Of a DNA stretch of 9,864 nucleotides, positions 7,492-9,864 are shown one piece after another; within the stretch, counting starts at the first letter, position 1; the number at the start of each line of letters is the position of its first letter. The notes beneath the pieces were generated by a model. The model was not told where the DNA came from. It searched no databases and saw only the letters and a list, made by a program, of their open reading frames with translations. Origin of the DNA: Phycisphaerae bacterium (GTDB lineage: Bacteria; Planctomycetota; Phycisphaerae; Phycisphaerales; SM1A02); the NCBI GenBank assembly GCA_002684755.1, contig NYVS01000163.1, forward strand, positions 1-9,864. Reading direction: 5' to 3'. The translations under genes and the position numbers were made by a program.

Positions 7492-7644
7492 TCGGACGTG
7501 GCTTTCGGGTCGTCGTGCTCGCTCGCTTCGATCAATTTCGCGAAGTCGCCGTTTCTTCGTGTCCCGAAGTTCCGAACCGATTCAATGTGTACCGGCGGTT
7601 CGACGCCTCGAACGACCACCCCATCGAACTCTGGAGTCTGGAAG
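7492..7644 (+). promoter_or_regulatory. Leader of the YHYH gene with alternating complementary 5-mers
   Basis: This 153-base gap separates the membrane-protein gene from the secreted YHYH protein. The frame is open through it from about 7498, but those codons do not look like protein and would precede the signal peptide. It contains CTTCG (7526-7530), CGAAG (7541-7545), CTTCG (7555-7559) and CGAAG (7565-7569), which could pair 1:2 plus 3:4, or alternatively 2:3. No confident promoter is visible. The stems are short and may be chance. Confidence 0.3.
7633..7636 (+). promoter_or_regulatory. Ribosome binding site deciding the YHYH protein start
   Basis: GGAG lies eight bases before the ATG at 7645. 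Starting there gives a proper signal peptide at the N-terminus, which an upstream start in the same open frame would bury. Confidence 0.55.
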
Positions 7645-8721
<1,077 letters not shown>

Positions 8722-8746
8722 CGCCGACGCCCGATCGATCGGACCA

Positions 8747-8788
8747 GCGAAGCGGCGGAACGGTCCTGGAGGCCGTTCCGCCGTTCGC
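8747..8788 (+). terminator. Strong stem-loop after the YHYH gene, likely terminator
   Basis: A perfect 11-base-pair stem (CGGCGGAACGG at 8753-8763 with CCGTTCCGCCG at 8773-8783) with a nine-base loop, extended by GCGAA/TTCGC (8747-8751 with 8784-8788) across one bulged G. It begins 25 bases past the YHYH stop. No T-run follows, so it may terminate by another mechanism or stabilise the transcript's 3' end. Confidence 0.65.
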
Positions 8789-8830
8789 GTTCGCTGTACG
8801 AAAGTCGGGCGTTCGGTCGATGACCCTCTC

Positions 8831-8834
8831 GGAG
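8831..8834 (+). promoter_or_regulatory. Ribosome binding site of the redoxin-like gene
   Basis: GGAG lies seven bases before the ATG at 8842. This supports the first of several clustered ATG codons as the start. Confidence 0.5.
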
Positions 8835-8841
8835 TGAGTCC

Positions 8842-9591
8842 ATGATCATCATGAGCATCATGATCAACATGATCCATCTGGTCACCACGATCATCCCGGC
8901 CACGGTGCTCACGCTGATGCTCGGCCTGTTCGTCGGCGCACCTGCGATCGATCCCTCCGCGGAATCGACCGATCCTCCGGATTCGATCGCCACGGCGCCG
9001 GTGCTGACCCGGTCCATGCTCGAGTCGATCAGGCTTCGGGATGTTCGGGACGTGAACGGCGGCCGGAAGGCGATCTTTCCCGCGGATGGTCCCGGACTCG
9101 TGGTCGTCGTCCTGAGCAGCACGACCTGCCCGATCGCGAACGCCTCCGTGCCCGAGCTGAGGCGTCTGCATGCGATGGTCGACGGCGTCGGAGGGCGTCT
9201 GTTCCTGGTCCATGCGATGCCGGGCATCACCGCCGAGGCCTCCGTCGCCCATGCGGGCCCGCGTCGACTCGAGATGCCCATCCTGCTCGACGACCGTCAT
9301 GATCTCGTCACGCCGCTCGACGGCACGGTGGTTCCGGAGGCCTTCGTGATGACGCGGGCCGCCGATCGATGGACGATTCGATACCGAGGCCCGCTCGACA
9401 ACCTGTACGCCGAGATCGGTCGTCGACGCCGGAACGCGACGTCCGCGTACGCTCGGGATGCGGTGACGGCGATCGTCGCGGGTGGAGCGATCGCGCAACC
9501 GATTCGTCCGGCCGTCGGATGTCGGATCGATCGCATCGGCCGCGTTCCGAAGGCCGTTCCTGGAGTCGTTCCGGAAGTGGCGGTCGAATGA
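8842..9591 (+). CDS. Exported thioredoxin-fold (redoxin-like) protein
   Basis: A 249-residue protein with a Met/Ile-rich hydrophobic N-terminus (about 1-34) acting as a signal peptide or membrane anchor, so it should work in the periplasm. The domain at about 60-195 has a thioredoxin-like layout: a beta strand GLVVVVLSSTTCP (85-97) ending at Cys96, then I-A-N and the helix SVPELRRLH (102-110). V-V-P-E-A-F-V (163-169) supplies the cis-proline-type loop. A later Y-R-G-P-L-D-N (181-187) is typical of redoxins found beside cytochromes. The motif is C-P-I-A, so the second active-site cysteine of a classical thioredoxin is missing; the only other cysteine is Cys227 near the C-terminus, in V-G-C-R-I. 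A peroxidase, electron-transfer or metal-handling role is possible. Its stop overlaps the cytochrome c start (ATGA), so the two are translated together and probably work together. Confidence 0.8.
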   Translation: MIIMSIMINMIHLVTTIIPATVLTLMLGLFVGAPAIDPSAESTDPPDSIATAPVLTRSMLESIRLRDVRDVNGGRKAIFPADGPGLVVVVLSSTTCPIANASVPELRRLHAMVDGVGGRLFLVHAMPGITAEASVAHAGPRRLEMPILLDDRHDLVTPLDGTVVPEAFVMTRAADRWTIRYRGPLDNLYAEIGRRRRNATSAYARDAVTAIVAGGAIAQPIRPAVGCRIDRIGRVPKAVPGVVPEVAVE

Positions 9592-9864
9592 ACACGATCG
9601 CGTTGGTGCTCGGTGTCATCTTCGGCCTGCTGGTCGCGACCCCTGATCCGCCGCCGGGCAAGCGCGGTGGTCCGATCGGCGATGGCCTCGTCGTGCCCGC
9701 GGTACCGCCGCCGACCTGGAACGGCGACGTCGCGGACATCATTCAACGGCGATGTGTCACGTGTCACGCGATGGGGCGCGTCGGTCCGTTCGAACTCGTC
9801 GATGCCGCCGCGGTGCGAAATCGAGGCCGGTTCCTGCTCGACGTGATCGATGGGGGACGGATGC
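9588..9864 (+). CDS. Cytochrome c-type protein (3' end missing)
   Basis: The first 92 residues of a protein that continues past the right edge. Residues 4-17 form a hydrophobic signal sequence. A Pro/Gly-rich spacer follows, then W-N-G-D-V-A-D-I-I-Q-R-R leading to the covalent haem motif C56-V-T-C59-H60. G-x-V-G-P-F-E-L (63-70) and the closing G-G-R-M (89-92) fit the cytochrome c domain found in planctomycete redox proteins, where the last Met is usually followed by P-P and acts as the second haem ligand; that part is not in the window. The start overlaps the redoxin stop by four bases, and GGAAG at 9573-9577 is a plausible ribosome site. In related genomes this domain can be fused to, or sit beside, a copper type II ascorbate-dependent monooxygenase; whether that holds here cannot be seen. 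Confidence 0.85.
   Translation, partial: MNTIALVLGVIFGLLVATPDPPPGKRGGPIGDGLVVPAVPPPTWNGDVADIIQRRCVTCHAMGRVGPFELVDAAAVRNRGRFLLDVIDGGRM

Noticed and set aside
8731..8740. CGATCGATC palindrome after the YHYH gene as an operator
   Set aside because: CGATCG and GATC are very common throughout this DNA, so it carries no specific signal.

Overview
The window is GC-rich DNA (by eye about two thirds G+C) and almost entirely coding, with nine genes and no gene-free stretch over about 155 bases. It most likely comes from a planctomycete of the Phycisphaerae type. The signs are a secreted protein with the paired EF-hand/dockerin-like motif (D-x-N-x-D-x-x-V-D-x-x-D followed by an L-x-x-x-W-G-type segment) and a CC-x-x-x-W-D-x-x-C cysteine module, both common in secreted proteins of that group, and a redoxin plus cytochrome c gene pair. 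This placement is inference from protein style; there is no rRNA or other marker.

Region 1 (2-4717, + strand) is a compact L-rhamnose catabolic operon. It holds the 3' part of an L-rhamnose isomerase of the Pseudomonas stutzeri RhaI type, L-rhamnulokinase (rhaB), a two-domain L-rhamnulose-1-phosphate aldolase/short-chain dehydrogenase fusion (rhaD type), and L-rhamnose mutarotase (rhaM). The genes overlap by 1 base or are separated by 44 and 17 bases. Together they interconvert the anomers of rhamnose, isomerise it to rhamnulose, phosphorylate it at C1, cleave it to dihydroxyacetone phosphate and L-lactaldehyde, and probably process the lactaldehyde with NAD(P). No microcompartment shell genes, transporter or regulator are in view.

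Region 2 (4740-5708, - strand) is one alpha/beta hydrolase of the hormone-sensitive-lipase family, convergent with rhaM. Its substrate cannot be told from the sequence.

Region 3 (5840-7491, + strand) pairs an ECF-type sigma factor with a translationally coupled (ATGA overlap) single-pass membrane protein. That protein has a possibly LolA/RseB-like periplasmic region and a Pro/Arg/Gly-rich tail. By position it could be the sigma factor's regulator, but it has no cysteines and so no zinc anti-sigma motif.

Region 4 (7645-8721, + strand) is a secreted YHYH-domain protein. It consists of a signal peptide, an EF-hand pair, a YHYH domain, a run of 16 glycines and an eight-cysteine C-terminal module. 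A strong stem-loop follows it.

Region 5 (8842-9864, + strand) is a two-gene coupled pair: an exported thioredoxin-fold (redoxin-like) protein and the start of a cytochrome c-type protein that runs off the window. In related bacteria such pairs often belong to larger redox or copper-monooxygenase clusters, which is inference here.

The least explained parts are the sigma factor/membrane protein pair, the modular YHYH protein with its possible structured leader, and a strong excess of the tetramer GATC.
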